In this document: in pieces, positions 40,664 through 49,755 of the stretch
Position numbering within the stretch: the stretch's first letter is position 1
Layout of the letters: each line of letters starts with the position of its first letter
Assembly (NCBI RefSeq): GCF_002150765.1
Contig: NZ_MUYM01000015.1
Span: 1-64,000 of the forward strand
Reading direction: 5' to 3'
Length of the DNA stretch: 64,000 nucleotides
Source of the DNA: Lentzea kentuckyensis
GTDB taxonomy: Bacteria; Actinomycetota; Actinomycetes; Mycobacteriales; Pseudonocardiaceae
Notes under the pieces: generated by a model
Database searches by the model: none
The model's input: only the letters and a program-made list of their open reading frames with translations
What the model was told of the DNA's origin: nothing
Position numbers and translations under genes: made by a program

Positions 40664-41617
40664 TCAGCCTGCGAGGGCGAGCGCGGGCTTGACGGCGCCC
40701 ACCATGCGGCCGTGACCGAGCACCGGCACCGTGGCGAGGTCCTCGATCTTGCTGACGTCCACGCCCAGCCGCTTGAGCACCGCGACGACGACGACCGCGC
40801 GGGCGCGGGACGAGCCGTCGGCGATCTTCAGCGCGACACCCTCGCCGGTGGGCAGGCCGACCGCGTAGACGCCCTCGGCGCCGTCCTTGGCGATGACCCC
40901 GGGCAGGGCGGCCATCAGCACGGTGACGTCACGCCCCGTGCCGCCGACCCACTCCGGGTAGGCGTTCATCGCGGCGGCCACGCGGTGCTCGAGGGTTCCG
41001 GCGGGCGCGGCGGCCAGACGGCCGAACGCGCGCGCCAGGCCCGTGAGGCTGATGGCGAAGATCGGGGCTCCGCAGCCGTCGACGCCGACCTGGGCGACCG
41101 GCTCGCCGGCGACGTCCTCGATCGTCGCGCGGGTCGCGACCTGCAGCGGGTGGGTCGGGTCCAGGTAGTTGTCGGTGGACCAGCCGTTGACCACGCAGGT
41201 GGCGAGCATGGCCGCGTGCTTGCCGGAACAGTTCATGTACTTAGGCGCGGGGGACAGGCCGCGAGCCAGGTGCTGGGCGCGGGCCTCGTCGCCGAGCGGG
41301 AGGTCCGGCGTGCACTGCAGGGCGTCCTCGGACAGGCCCGCGGACGCCAGGATCTCCAGCGCGCCCGCGACGTGGAAGTCCTCGCCCGAGTGGGAGGCGC
41401 AGGCCAGGGCGAGCAACGCGCCGTCGAGGTCGAGGCCGCTGCGCAGCATCGCGAGGGCCTGCAGCGGCTTGTTCGACGAGCGTGGGAACGCCACGTCGTC
41501 CGGGCGCCCGATCGACAGTGCGGGGGTGCCCGAGATGTCCGTGGCGACGACGGTGCCGTGGTGCACCGACTCCAGGAAGTCGCCCCGCCAGACCTCTGCC
41601 ACGACCTCGTGTCCCAT
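40664..41617 (-). CDS. ansA: Asparaginase (AnsA-type, Rhizobium-like)
   Basis: A 317-residue asparaginase of the PF06089 type, unrelated to E. coli AnsB. Landmarks: 'VVAEVWRGDFLESVHHGTVV', 'AFPRSSNKPLQALAMLRSG', 'LALACASHSGEDFHV', 'YMNCSGKHAAMLATCVVNGW' and 'GVDGCGAPIFAISLTGLARAF'. It hydrolyses asparagine to aspartate and ammonia in the cytoplasm. ATG 41617. It is divergent from the GntR regulator, with a 16-bp palindrome between them that probably controls it. Confidence 0.88.
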   Translation of the reverse strand: MGHEVVAEVWRGDFLESVHHGTVVATDISGTPALSIGRPDDVAFPRSSNKPLQALAMLRSGLDLDGALLALACASHSGEDFHVAGALEILASAGLSEDALQCTPDLPLGDEARAQHLARGLSPAPKYMNCSGKHAAMLATCVVNGWSTDNYLDPTHPLQVATRATIEDVAGEPVAQVGVDGCGAPIFAISLTGLARAFGRLAAAPAGTLEHRVAAAMNAYPEWVGGTGRDVTVLMAALPGVIAKDGAEGVYAVGLPTGEGVALKIADGSSRARAVVVVAVLKRLGVDVSKIEDLATVPVLGHGRMVGAVKPALALAG

Positions 41618-41646
41618 GGCGCCCCTCCTGAAGTCGAAGAAACTGC

Positions 41647-41662
41647 CAACTGTCGACAGTTG
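41647..41662. promoter_or_regulatory. 16-bp palindrome CAACTGTCGACAGTTG (GntR operator)
   Basis: A perfect palindrome 30 bp upstream of the asparaginase ATG and 58 bp upstream of the GntR start, followed directly by ACAAC, so that GTTGACAAC overlaps it. It is the most likely binding site of the divergently encoded FadR-type regulator. Confidence 0.7.
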
Positions 41663-41719
41663 ACAACGTGGCTAGTGTAACCAGGAGACGGCCGGTGCCG
41701 TCCAGATCAGGAGACGAAG

Positions 41720-42373
41720 GTGACACCTCCGACCCCGCTGCATCTCAGTCTGGCCGGGCAGGCCGTGGACGTCTTGCGCGAACAGGTGCTCACCGGTGAG
41801 ATCCCGCCGGGCTCCCGGGTCAACGAGGTCGAGGTCGCGCAGAAGCTCGGCATCAGCCGCGGTCCGTTGCGTGAGGCGATCCGGCACCTGGCCTCCGAGG
41901 GGTTGCTGACGCTGGTGCCGCACCGGGGCGCGTTCGTACCCGACGCCGACGCGGACGAGGTCAAGGCCCTGTTCGAACTGCGCGCGGCGCTGGAATGCGC
42001 GGCCGCGGAACTGGCGGCGTCTCGGCGGACCGACGTCGACCTGGTCCGGTTGCACGAGGTGTGCGCGGAGAGCCGGCGCAACTACAAGACCGGGCAGCCG
42101 TTCCCGTACCGGCTGGATCTCGCGTTCCACCAGACGTTGATCGAGGCGGCCCGCAGCCCGCGCATCGCCGAGCAGGTGCGGCTCGTGCAGCAGCGAGTTG
42201 TTCTTCTCCGCAGCGCGCTGGAGGACGACCCGCCGCACCAGCACGCGTCGATGGACGACCACGACGAACTCGTCAAAGCGATCGCGGACGGTGACGCGGC
42301 CAAGGCGTCGACGGTGATGCGGCGGCACCTCTCTCGCGTGTGTGCACAGATGATGACGAGCTTGAACCACTAA
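41720..42373 (+). CDS. GntR-family (FadR-type) regulator
   Basis: A 217-residue regulator. The winged HTH spans ~8-75: 'VLREQVLTGEIPPGSRVNEV', 'EVAQKLGISRGPLREAIRHL', 'ASEGLLTLVPHRGAFV'. The C-terminal FCD domain keeps 'FELRAALECAAAELAA', 'LDLAFHQTLIEAA' and the His pair of metal-binding FCDs ('DDHDELVKAI', 'MRRHLSRV'). GTG 41720 follows GGAG. It probably controls the divergent asparaginase, perhaps sensing an amino or carboxylic acid. Confidence 0.9.
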   Translation: MTPPTPLHLSLAGQAVDVLREQVLTGEIPPGSRVNEVEVAQKLGISRGPLREAIRHLASEGLLTLVPHRGAFVPDADADEVKALFELRAALECAAAELAASRRTDVDLVRLHEVCAESRRNYKTGQPFPYRLDLAFHQTLIEAARSPRIAEQVRLVQQRVVLLRSALEDDPPHQHASMDDHDELVKAIADGDAAKASTVMRRHLSRVCAQMMTSLNH

Positions 42374-42383
42374 CTTTCGAGAC

Positions 42384-43538
42384 ATGACGTTCGGTGGTCT
42401 GACGTTCGGGGCCAGGCTCCTGCGCCACCGCAAGAGCGCGGGGCTCAGCCAGGAGGAGCTCAGCGAGCGGTCCGGCGTCAGCGTCCGCGCGATCAGCGAC
42501 ATGGAACGCGGCCGGGCCCGCTCGCCTCAGCGCCGCACCACCGAGGCTCTGTTCGACGCGCTCGGCCTCGACGAACGCAGCCGCGAGGAGTTGCGCGGGC
42601 TCGCCCGCAACGCGCCGTGGAACCCAGTCTGGTCGTTGCCGCCGTACGTCGCGGACCTCGTCGGCAGGGATGCGGAGCTCGCCACGATCGTCACCACGCA
42701 CGACCGGCTCGTGGTGGTCCACGGCGCCGTCGGAACGGGCAAGACGAGCCTCGCGGTGAAGGCCGCCCATCTGCTGGAGAGCCGGTTTCCGGACGGGCAG
42801 CTGTTCATCGAGGTGGAAGGCGCCGCGCCGCTCGAACGGTTGCTCAAGGATCTCGGCATCCCCGCTGAACACGTGCCAGAGGACGCGAACGGCCAGAGAA
42901 GGCTCTACCGGTCGTTGCTCGCGGGAAAACGCCTTCTGCTCGTGCTCGATGGCGCGAGCACAGAGAAGGAGGTGCGCACGCTCGCGACTGACGAACCGGG
43001 TTGCCTCACGATCGTGACGTCGAGGCGGCGCCTCGACGCGTGCACCCGAATCAGGCTCGGCGGCCTCACCGAGGAAGCGGCGGTGGAACTGCTCGCGTCG
43101 ATCATCGGGCCACCGCGCGTGGACGCGGACCCGCAGGCCGCGCGGGAACTCGTCCGGCTGTGCGGGATGTCGCCGCTCGCGGTGCGGATCGCGGGCAACC
43201 GGCTCGCCAGCCGGCCGCGCTGGCCGGTGCGGCACCTCGTGGAGCTGATCGGCGAACGCCGCCTGGCCGCGCTCACCGCGGGCGACCTCGACGTGCGGGG
43301 CGCGTTCGAGGTGTCGCTGGCGCACCTGCCGGAGACCGCGCGGCTGGTGTTCCGCCGGCTCGGGCGGCTCGCCGGCACCCGCGTCACCCCGGAGCTCGCC
43401 GCCGACCTCGCGGGCATCGGCGTGGTCGAGGCGCGGTGCGCGCTGGAGGACCTCGCCGACGTCGGCCTGCTCGACGCGGACGACGCCGGTTACTCGCTCC
43501 ACGGCCTGGTCAGGGCGTTCGCCGACAGCCTCTCGTGA
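42384..43538 (+). CDS. XRE-NB-ARC regulator without TPR region
   Basis: A 384-residue protein. XRE HTH at ~8-65 ('LLRHRKSAGLSQEELSERSG', 'VSVRAISDMERGRARSPQRR'), NB-ARC ATPase ~85-330 with Walker A 'VVHGAVGTGKTSLAVKAAHL', 'KRLLLVLDGASTEKE' (Walker B) and 'LCGMSPLAVRIAGNRLA' (GxP). It ends with a winged-helix-like part ('DAGYSLHGLVRAFADSLS') and lacks the TPR sensor domain of its neighbour. It starts 10 bp after the GntR stop, so the two are probably co-transcribed. Confidence 0.87.
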   Translation: MTFGGLTFGARLLRHRKSAGLSQEELSERSGVSVRAISDMERGRARSPQRRTTEALFDALGLDERSREELRGLARNAPWNPVWSLPPYVADLVGRDAELATIVTTHDRLVVVHGAVGTGKTSLAVKAAHLLESRFPDGQLFIEVEGAAPLERLLKDLGIPAEHVPEDANGQRRLYRSLLAGKRLLLVLDGASTEKEVRTLATDEPGCLTIVTSRRRLDACTRIRLGGLTEEAAVELLASIIGPPRVDADPQAARELVRLCGMSPLAVRIAGNRLASRPRWPVRHLVELIGERRLAALTAGDLDVRGAFEVSLAHLPETARLVFRRLGRLAGTRVTPELAADLAGIGVVEARCALEDLADVGLLDADDAGYSLHGLVRAFADSLS

Positions 43539-43571
43539 GCGCCGGTCAACATCATCTGCCAGGGTGATCCG

Positions 43572-45905
43572 GTGCGCGCGACGACCTTCAGCGAGTTCCT
43601 GCGCTTCTACCGGCGCCGGGCGATGCTCACCCAGGAGGGCCTGGCCGCGCGCACCGGCCTGGGCGTGCGCACGCTGAGCGACCTCGAGCGCGGCCGGGTG
43701 CGGACCCCGCAGGCGCAGACCGTCGGACTGCTGGTGACCGGGCTCGGGCTCGACGGCACCGAGGCCGCCGAGTTCGTCGCGCTCGCCCGGTCTTCCGAAA
43801 CGGCCCAGCCACGTCTCGAACGCACCGATTGCGCGCCACCGTCTGTAGAGACTCTGATCGGCCGTGAGCCGGAACAGCAGCAGCTCGCCGAGTGCATCAG
43901 CCGTGCCGCCGCGTCGTCGGTGCTGGACGTCGTCGTCGTGCACGGACCTCCGGGCGTGGGCAAGACCTCTCTCGCGGTGGACGCCGCGCACCGGTTCGCC
44001 GACCAGTTCACCGACGGCAGCCTCCACCTCGACTTGCGGGGCATGGACCCCACGCCGCTGTCGGCGGAGCGGGCGATCGCACGGCTGTTGCGCGCGTTCA
44101 GTGTCCCGGACGCCCGGATGCCGTCCGATCCGGGCGATCGCCTGCGTCTCTACCGGTCGATGTTGCGCGAACGGACCGTGTTGCTGGTGCTCGACAACGC
44201 GGCGAACGAGGCTCAGGTCCGGCCGCTGCTGGCCGCCAGCCCCGGTTCGCTCGTGCTGGTGACCAGCCGCAGCGTGCTGGCGGGCCTGGACAGCCGATAC
44301 CGCCTCGACCTCGGCCCGCTGCGGCACGACGGCTCCGTCGCGCTGCTCGCCGCGACCGCGGGTGCCGGCCGGATCAAGGCGGACCTGCGGGCGGCGGACC
44401 TGGTCGCGGAGTTGTGCGGCGGCGTCCCACTGGCCCTCGCCATCGCAGGCCACCGGTTGACCGGCCGCACCACGTGGTCGTTGTGCCACCTCGCCGCCCA
44501 GCTCTCCGACGAACGCGAACGCCTCGACGTGCTCGCCACCGCCGACGTCCAGGTCCGCACGGCGTTCGAGCTGTCCTACCGCCTGCTCGGCCCCGACACC
44601 GCGATGATCTTCCGCCGGCTCGCGCTGATCCACGGCCCGGACACGTCCGTCGAGCTCGCCGCCGTTGCCGCGGACATCCCGGTCGACGACGCGGAGACGT
44701 TGCTGGAGGAACTCGTCGACGCGAGCCTCCTCCGTCCGGATGTACCTGGCCGGTACTCGTTCCACGACTTGATCCGCGACTACGCGCGCGAGCGCTTGCG
44801 CAGCGAGGAGTCCGGCCTCCACACACACCGCCTGCGCACGCGCGATTGGCTGCTGACCACCGCGATGCAGGCCGCGTCGGCGTTCCTCCCCGACGACAAG
44901 GGCGCCTCGGACCTCGCGAGCGCGGATCGCTGGCTGTCCGCCGAGCTCGTGAACTGGCGTGGCGCGTTCCGGGAGGCCGTCGACGATCGCGCTCACGAAC
45001 TGGTGCTCTCGGTGGCGCGCTCGATGCACTGGTACTCCGACCATCGCGGGCCAGGCGACCTGTGGCTGGAGGTCTACACCGCCGGCGTCGCCGCGGCGGG
45101 GGAGCTGGGCGAACGGGAGCAGCAGGCCCAGCAGCTCAACTTCGTGTGCTGGGTCTACGTCGCTCGCCAGACGCACATCCCGCAGGCCATGCGGTGGCAC
45201 GAGGAGGCATTGCGGGTCGCCGAGGAGTGCGGCTCGCTGGTCGAGACGGCCTGGGCCCACTACTACCGGTCGGCCATCGAGACCCGCCTCAGTGATCACG
45301 CGGCGGGTGTGACCCATGCCAGGCGCGCCGCCGAGTTGTTCCGGCAGGCAGGCCAGCTGATGAACGTGGTGCTCGCGTTGTCGTACACCGGTGTTCTGCT
45401 GCAACGGCTGGGTCGCTATGCCGACGCCGTAGAGACGCACCGGGCGTGCGTCGCCGAAGAACGCACGCTGCGTGGCGCTGAACGCGGCGTGGCTCTGGAG
45501 AACGCCGCTCAGCTGCTTCTGCGCCTCGCGGACGCGCTCGTGGCGGCCGGCGACCACGAGGCCGCGCTAGGCGTGGTGGCGGAGGCGGAGGAGCTGACCG
45601 GGCGGGGCGCGGCGAACCTGCGGTCGATGGCCAGGCTCACCCGCGGCCGGACGCTGCTCTCGGCCGGCCGGTTCGCCGAGGCGCGCGAACAGCTGACCGT
45701 CGCGGTGGAGTCGCTCGCCGACCCCGAGGTCAAGGTGGCGGTGCTGATGGAGCTCGCCGCGCTCTGCGACCGGATGGGTGACCAGGACGCGGCGATCCGG
45801 CAGCGTGTGCGCGCGTTGGCCGAGTCCGAGCGCTACGAGTCGCCGGGCATGACCAAGCTGCAGCACGACGTCGCCGGTGCGCTTGGAATCGAACTGTCAG
45901 CGTAG
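43572..45905 (+). CDS. XRE-NB-ARC-TPR signal-transducing regulator
   Basis: A 777-residue STAND regulator. XRE HTH ~8-65 ('YRRRAMLTQEGLAARTGLGV', 'RTLSDLERGRVRTPQAQT'), NB-ARC ~95-350 with Walker A 'VVHGPPGVGKTSLAVDAAHR', Walker B 'VLLVLDNAANEAQ', 'LCGGVPLALAIAGHRL', then 'YSFHDLIRDYARERL'. The C-terminal ~330 residues are TPR-like helical repeats. It is a paralogue of the preceding gene, 33 bp downstream. Such proteins in actinomycetes control secondary metabolism or development. The 3' end overlaps the SsgA-like gene by 9 bp. Confidence 0.9.
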   Translation: MRATTFSEFLRFYRRRAMLTQEGLAARTGLGVRTLSDLERGRVRTPQAQTVGLLVTGLGLDGTEAAEFVALARSSETAQPRLERTDCAPPSVETLIGREPEQQQLAECISRAAASSVLDVVVVHGPPGVGKTSLAVDAAHRFADQFTDGSLHLDLRGMDPTPLSAERAIARLLRAFSVPDARMPSDPGDRLRLYRSMLRERTVLLVLDNAANEAQVRPLLAASPGSLVLVTSRSVLAGLDSRYRLDLGPLRHDGSVALLAATAGAGRIKADLRAADLVAELCGGVPLALAIAGHRLTGRTTWSLCHLAAQLSDERERLDVLATADVQVRTAFELSYRLLGPDTAMIFRRLALIHGPDTSVELAAVAADIPVDDAETLLEELVDASLLRPDVPGRYSFHDLIRDYARERLRSEESGLHTHRLRTRDWLLTTAMQAASAFLPDDKGASDLASADRWLSAELVNWRGAFREAVDDRAHELVLSVARSMHWYSDHRGPGDLWLEVYTAGVAAAGELGEREQQAQQLNFVCWVYVARQTHIPQAMRWHEEALRVAEECGSLVETAWAHYYRSAIETRLSDHAAGVTHARRAAELFRQAGQLMNVVLALSYTGVLLQRLGRYADAVETHRACVAEERTLRGAERGVALENAAQLLLRLADALVAAGDHEAALGVVAEAEELTGRGAANLRSMARLTRGRTLLSAGRFAEAREQLTVAVESLADPEVKVAVLMELAALCDRMGDQDAAIRQRVRALAESERYESPGMTKLQHDVAGALGIELSA

Positions 45906-46277
45906 GACCGTGCTGAGGAACGCATCGGCGTCGAAATGTTCGGTACCGGCTGGCACGAGCCGATAGGTGGTTTCGAGGAACTTCCGCAGCGTGCATCTCG
46001 TCAGCCGGAACACCGTGATGTGCCGGTCGGAGATCAGTTCCAGCACCAACGCACGGCCGTGCGGGCTCAACCGGACGTCGCCGTCACCCGCCGGCTTGGT
46101 CATGCCCTCGGCGAGCAGGTCCCTGCCCATGACCCAGGTGGCCACCGAGCCGCCCGCGTGGAACTTCATCGTCACCGCGAACGGGTCGTCCGCCTGGTAG
46201 ATCAGCTCCGTCTCCACCGGGGCCGTGGTACCGCTCGGCCGGACGAAGTCGAAGACGGTGCGTGACGCGACCCGCAT
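45897..46277 (-). CDS. SsgA-family sporulation/cell-division protein
   Basis: A 126-residue SsgA-like protein (SALP), a family confined to morphologically complex actinomycetes that positions septa and remodels peptidoglycan in sporulation. Landmarks: 'ELIYQADDPFAVTMKFHAGG', 'WVMGRDLLAEGMTKPAGDGD', 'VRLSPHGRALVLELIS' and 'HITVFRLTRCTLRKFLETTY'. ATG 46277 with GGGAG upstream. It is convergent with the NB-ARC-TPR gene and divergent from the LAL regulator. Confidence 0.93.
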   Translation of the reverse strand: MRVASRTVFDFVRPSGTTAPVETELIYQADDPFAVTMKFHAGGSVATWVMGRDLLAEGMTKPAGDGDVRLSPHGRALVLELISDRHITVFRLTRCTLRKFLETTYRLVPAGTEHFDADAFLSTVLR

Positions 46278-46474
46278 CGGAACTCCCTGAAGTGTTCGCC
46301 TGTGTACTTCAGTTCACGGACCGGGCGCCGAATTGGTTCACGTTCAAGTGTTCCCATTGCCAATTGATCGGCCGAACCTTTTTCAGGTTCAGGTGTGCGA
46401 ACGGGCAGACCTGCGGAACTTCTGCCGGTGCTTCTGCATGGTCCTTCCGGCCCGCTGACGATTTGCTGGATGGC
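46278..46474. promoter_or_regulatory. AT-richer divergent promoter region
   Basis: 197 bp between ssgA-like and LAL genes, clearly richer in A/T than the flanks. It has CTGAAGT/ACTTCAG (46287-46293 and 46306-46312) close to the ssgA-like start, and AATTGG/CCAATT (46331-46336 and 46360-46365). Both look like regulator sites. An in-frame extension of the LAL gene through this region (from 46262) is possible but unlike family N-termini. Confidence 0.5.
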
Positions 46475-48424
46475 ATGGTTGCCCCACTTCGTCCCGGCCT
46501 CGTCGACACCGTCGTGCGCCAGGCGGGTGGCCTGCTCGTGGGCCGTGAGTGGGAGATCGCCGCCTTGACAGACGCGCTGGGTGGTGCACGGTCGTGCGTG
46601 GTCCACGGCGCGACGGGGATGGGCAAGAGCGCGCTGTTGTCCGTCGCGTCGTCGATCGCGGTGCGTAGCGGGTTACGGCCCGTGCGCGGGCTACGGGCGT
46701 TGGCGGAGGTCGACCGGCACACGGTGCTCGTGGTGGACGACGTCGAACAGCTTTGCGCCGAGGAAGCCGAGCGGCTGGCGCGGTTCCCCGGTGTCGTGGT
46801 GGCCGGGGGCGACCTCGATCCGGACACCTTCGCGCTGGTGGACGCCGTGCGGGTGCCGTTGCGGCCGATCGACGCCGAGGCCGTGGCCGAGCTGGTCCGG
46901 CGGCGGTTCGACGTCGAGGCCCCGCCCGAGCTGATCGCGGTGTGCCTGCGGTTCAGCGGGGGTGCGCCCGGCGTGGTGAGTGACGTGCTGGAGCTCGTGC
47001 CCGACGTGTCGTTGTTGGACAGGCTTTCCGGGTTGCGGTTGCCGCGGCTGCTGCGGGCCGTGCGGCGGCATTGCCAGGTGCTGGACGCCGACGCGGTGAC
47101 CGTCGCCCGTGCGCTCGCCGTGCTGGGGAGCGCGCCGCTCGACCTGTTGTGCGAGGTCGCCGGAATGGGGTCCTTTCAGACGCTCGCCGCGTTCGAACGG
47201 CTCGTTGACGCACGTCTCGCCGTTGCCGATCCGATGCGGATCCAGTCGCCGGCGTTGAGCTGTGCGATCCGGCACGAGATGGCGCCCGAGGCACGCGAGC
47301 GTGTGCACCGCAAGGCTTCAGACGTCATGCATCGGCGGTGTGATCCGCTTGCCGCCGTGGCCGAGCACGTGGTGGCGTGTGCTGAACCCGTCGGGGCGCC
47401 ATGGGTCGCTCCGATGCTGCACGACGCGGCACGACTGCACCGGGCGGCTGGACGGCCGGCGCGTGCGGCGAAGTGCCTGCGCGCGGCTCTGCGTGAGCCG
47501 ATGGACGGGCCTACCGCCGCGCGGGTGGCGATCGGGCTGGCAGACCTCCACCTGCGGTGCGGGATCGCGCCACGGGCCGACGAGCTTGCGCGGCAACGGC
47601 TTTCCGTCGAGGGTGACGCGCTGGACTGGCTCGCCGCGGTGGCGGTGGACTGGCAGTGCGACGAGGACGTGCTGGACGGCCTGGGTGCGCCAGAGCTGCC
47701 GGCTGACCCTGAGCAGGCGTTGCGGGATCTTCCCCAGAGCGGGCCGCGGCTGTTGCCCGCGCTGGTTCTCGCTGGTCTGGGGCTTGTGCGCACTGAATCC
47801 GTCGCGGTGCTGGACTTCGCGCCACGGCTGCGCGCCCGGCTCGTGGGCGCGGAGCACGACTGGCTGGTGGCGCTGGAGATGTGGGCGTACCGGGTTCGCG
47901 GCGACCACGGGGAGGTCTCCCGGCTCATGCGTGAGCTCGCCCAGGCGTCACCGGCGAGAGGCTGTGTGGCGTTGGGTGCGGCAGCGTTCGTCGCGTCCTG
48001 TGTGGACGTTGGGCGTGCCGGTGATGCGCGAGAGATGTTGGTGCGCCTCGGTTACACGGGCACGTTGCCGCCGGCGTTCGTGTGCACGTTGTTGCTGCAT
48101 CACCGTGCGCGGATGCATCTCGCGTTGGGTGCGCCACGGGCCGCGCTGGCCGACGCCGAACGAGCCGGGGCGGTCGACCTTCTCGGCGAGGTGAGGGCCG
48201 CGCTGGAGGAGCCGTATCAGCCGGTGCGCGGGGCGGCGTGGGGAAAGCTGACACCGCACGAGGCTCGTATCGTGCGGTTGGTGCTGGAGGGGCAGACGAA
48301 CCGGGCGATCGCCACCCGGTTCAACGTCACTCAGCGCGCCGTCGAGCTGCATCTGACCCGTGTGTATCGCAAGGTCGGGATCAGCAGGCGCGTCCAGCTT
48401 TCCTCCGTTTTCGGGCCTGCCTAG
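46475..48424 (+). CDS. LAL (large ATP-binding LuxR) regulator
   Basis: A 649-residue LAL-type regulator. N-terminal AAA/STAND domain: 'LLVGREWEIAALTDALGG', Walker A 'CVVHGATGMGKSALLSVASS', Walker B 'HTVLVVDDVEQLCAEEAERL'. A long alpha-helical middle part follows, then a LuxR HTH at the C-terminus: 'KLTPHEARIVRLVLEGQTNR', 'AIATRFNVTQRAVELHLTRV'. LAL proteins usually activate pathway or developmental genes. ATG 46475. It is convergent with the LuxR gene downstream (4-bp overlap). Confidence 0.9.
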   Translation: MVAPLRPGLVDTVVRQAGGLLVGREWEIAALTDALGGARSCVVHGATGMGKSALLSVASSIAVRSGLRPVRGLRALAEVDRHTVLVVDDVEQLCAEEAERLARFPGVVVAGGDLDPDTFALVDAVRVPLRPIDAEAVAELVRRRFDVEAPPELIAVCLRFSGGAPGVVSDVLELVPDVSLLDRLSGLRLPRLLRAVRRHCQVLDADAVTVARALAVLGSAPLDLLCEVAGMGSFQTLAAFERLVDARLAVADPMRIQSPALSCAIRHEMAPEARERVHRKASDVMHRRCDPLAAVAEHVVACAEPVGAPWVAPMLHDAARLHRAAGRPARAAKCLRAALREPMDGPTAARVAIGLADLHLRCGIAPRADELARQRLSVEGDALDWLAAVAVDWQCDEDVLDGLGAPELPADPEQALRDLPQSGPRLLPALVLAGLGLVRTESVAVLDFAPRLRARLVGAEHDWLVALEMWAYRVRGDHGEVSRLMRELAQASPARGCVALGAAAFVASCVDVGRAGDAREMLVRLGYTGTLPPAFVCTLLLHHRARMHLALGAPRAALADAERAGAVDLLGEVRAALEEPYQPVRGAAWGKLTPHEARIVRLVLEGQTNRAIATRFNVTQRAVELHLTRVYRKVGISRRVQLSSVFGPA

Positions 48425-48981
48425 AGCAGGCTTGAGCGAATCGCCCATGCCACGGCGTGCACCCGGTTGCGCAGCCCGAACCGTTCCAGCAGCTGGTGCA
48501 GTGCGTACTTCACGGTCCGTTCGGAGCAGAACAGCCGTGCGGAGACCTCAGCGATCGTCGCGCCGTCGGCCAGGAGTCGCAGCAGCTGCAGATCGCGATC
48601 GCTCAGCACCGGCGCCCGTTCCTGCACCGGTTGCCCGCCGACGAGCAGCTTGATCAGGCGTTCGGCGTTGACGTCGGCACGTCGCAGAGGCGTCGCGAGC
48701 CCGGCCTGGGCGGCGATCGACGGTGTGAGGTCGTGCACCCGTGCCGCGATCACGACGATCCTGGTCGAACCGATCGCCCGCAGCCGTGCGGCTTGTTGTG
48801 TGCACAGTTCGTTGACGACGGCGAGCAGCACCTGTGCGTCCGCGCGGTCTTGCACCACACGTACGCGTGGGGAGTTCTTCAGCAGGTGTGCCACGCCGGC
48901 GGCGCTGATCAGGTCACGGGATTCGACCGCGACGCGCACCGGTTCGAGTCCGATGTCCACGGTCGCCAGGGCTGAGCTCAT
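48421..48981 (-). CDS. LuxR-type regulator with atypical receiver
   Basis: A 186-residue protein. Residues ~10-110 resemble a receiver fold ('PVRVAVESRDLISAAGVAHL', 'TRIVVIAARVHDL') but have no acidic pocket or phospho-acceptor Asp, so phosphorylation is unlikely. The C-terminal LuxR HTH is intact: 'VLSDRDLQLLRLLADGATIA', 'EVSARLFCSERTVKYALHQL'. ATG 48981 overlaps the MaoC stop by 4 bp (ATGA), so it is translated with a metabolic gene. Confidence 0.85.
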   Translation of the reverse strand: MSSALATVDIGLEPVRVAVESRDLISAAGVAHLLKNSPRVRVVQDRADAQVLLAVVNELCTQQAARLRAIGSTRIVVIAARVHDLTPSIAAQAGLATPLRRADVNAERLIKLLVGGQPVQERAPVLSDRDLQLLRLLADGATIAEVSARLFCSERTVKYALHQLLERFGLRNRVHAVAWAIRSSLL

Positions 48982-49727
48982 GAGTCCGATCGTGCTGCTT
49001 CTCCGCGGCCGTCCACTTCGGAAAACCGAACTGATCCGATGAGCACTTGTCCGGCGTTCGTCGAGGTGCGGAACTCGCCGGTCGGCCAGTGTTCGATCTT
49101 GAGTTCGTCGCCGGGGAACACGGGTGCGGTGAACCGGGCGTGCAGTTCGGTGAAGTCCATGCCGCGAACGGTGATCCCGAGCGTGCACAGGCCGTGCAGG
49201 ATCGGGCGGGTGAACCCGGCTTTGGCGGCGAAGTCCGGGTCCTGGTGCATCGGGTTGACGTCGCCGGTCTCCCGATACCGCAGCGCCTGGTCCGGTGACG
49301 TCTGGAAGAAGCTCACGTCCGGTTCCGCGTCCGGCACCTCGAACCTGCGGGTTTCACCGCGTTCGCCGCCGAAACCGCCTTCGCCCTTGATGAAGCACGA
49401 CGACCGCGTGCGCGCGTGATCCGACGCCCACGTGCTGACGACGAGTGCGCCGGAACCCTTGTCGTAGATGTCGGTGACGGTCTTGGTGACTACCGCGGAG
49501 CCACGTGCGGGGACCCTCCGGCGCAGCCACAGCGACTGCTCGGCGTGCAGGACCTGGGTCATGTCGGCGCCGGTCAGCCCGAGCTGCGGGCCGCCGTGCT
49601 GCAGCAGCGGGATGGCGAACGCGGGGGAGTAGCCGCCGACCGCCGCGCCGTACACCTCGGCGTCGTCGGCCGACCAGGTGCGGACCTGTCGTTCGACGAC
49701 GCCGAGGATGTCGTGGTTGAGCACCAC
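48978..49727 (-). CDS. MaoC-type double hot-dog hydratase
   Basis: A 249-residue protein of two hot-dog folds. The C-terminal half has the hydratase-2 signature 'YRETGDVNPMHQDPDFAAKA' then 'GFTRPILHGLCTLG', with catalytic Asp and His. The N-terminal half ('WSADDAEVYGAAVGGYSPAF') matches the N-terminal MaoC-like fold. It should hydrate 2-enoyl-CoA/thioesters to 3-hydroxy products, fitting the two acyl-CoA dehydrogenases upstream. The start is uncertain (GTG 49727 or 49724) with no clear ribosome-binding site. Confidence 0.85.
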   Translation of the reverse strand: MVLNHDILGVVERQVRTWSADDAEVYGAAVGGYSPAFAIPLLQHGGPQLGLTGADMTQVLHAEQSLWLRRRVPARGSAVVTKTVTDIYDKGSGALVVSTWASDHARTRSSCFIKGEGGFGGERGETRRFEVPDAEPDVSFFQTSPDQALRYRETGDVNPMHQDPDFAAKAGFTRPILHGLCTLGITVRGMDFTELHARFTAPVFPGDELKIEHWPTGEFRTSTNAGQVLIGSVRFSEVDGRGEAARSDS

Positions 49728-49755
49728 TCCAAGATAGAACCAACCCAGGTGAGAA

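Noticed and set aside
42273..45557. 1094-codon open frame on the minus strand
   Set aside because: It is the complement of the XRE-NB-ARC and XRE-NB-ARC-TPR genes. The translation is Arg/Gly/Val-rich with no domain, while the plus strand shows HTH and Walker motifs.
46262..46474. N-terminal extension of the LAL regulator
   Set aside because: The 71 extra residues are AT-rich, cysteine-containing and unlike LAL N-termini; the region carries inverted repeats typical of a promoter.
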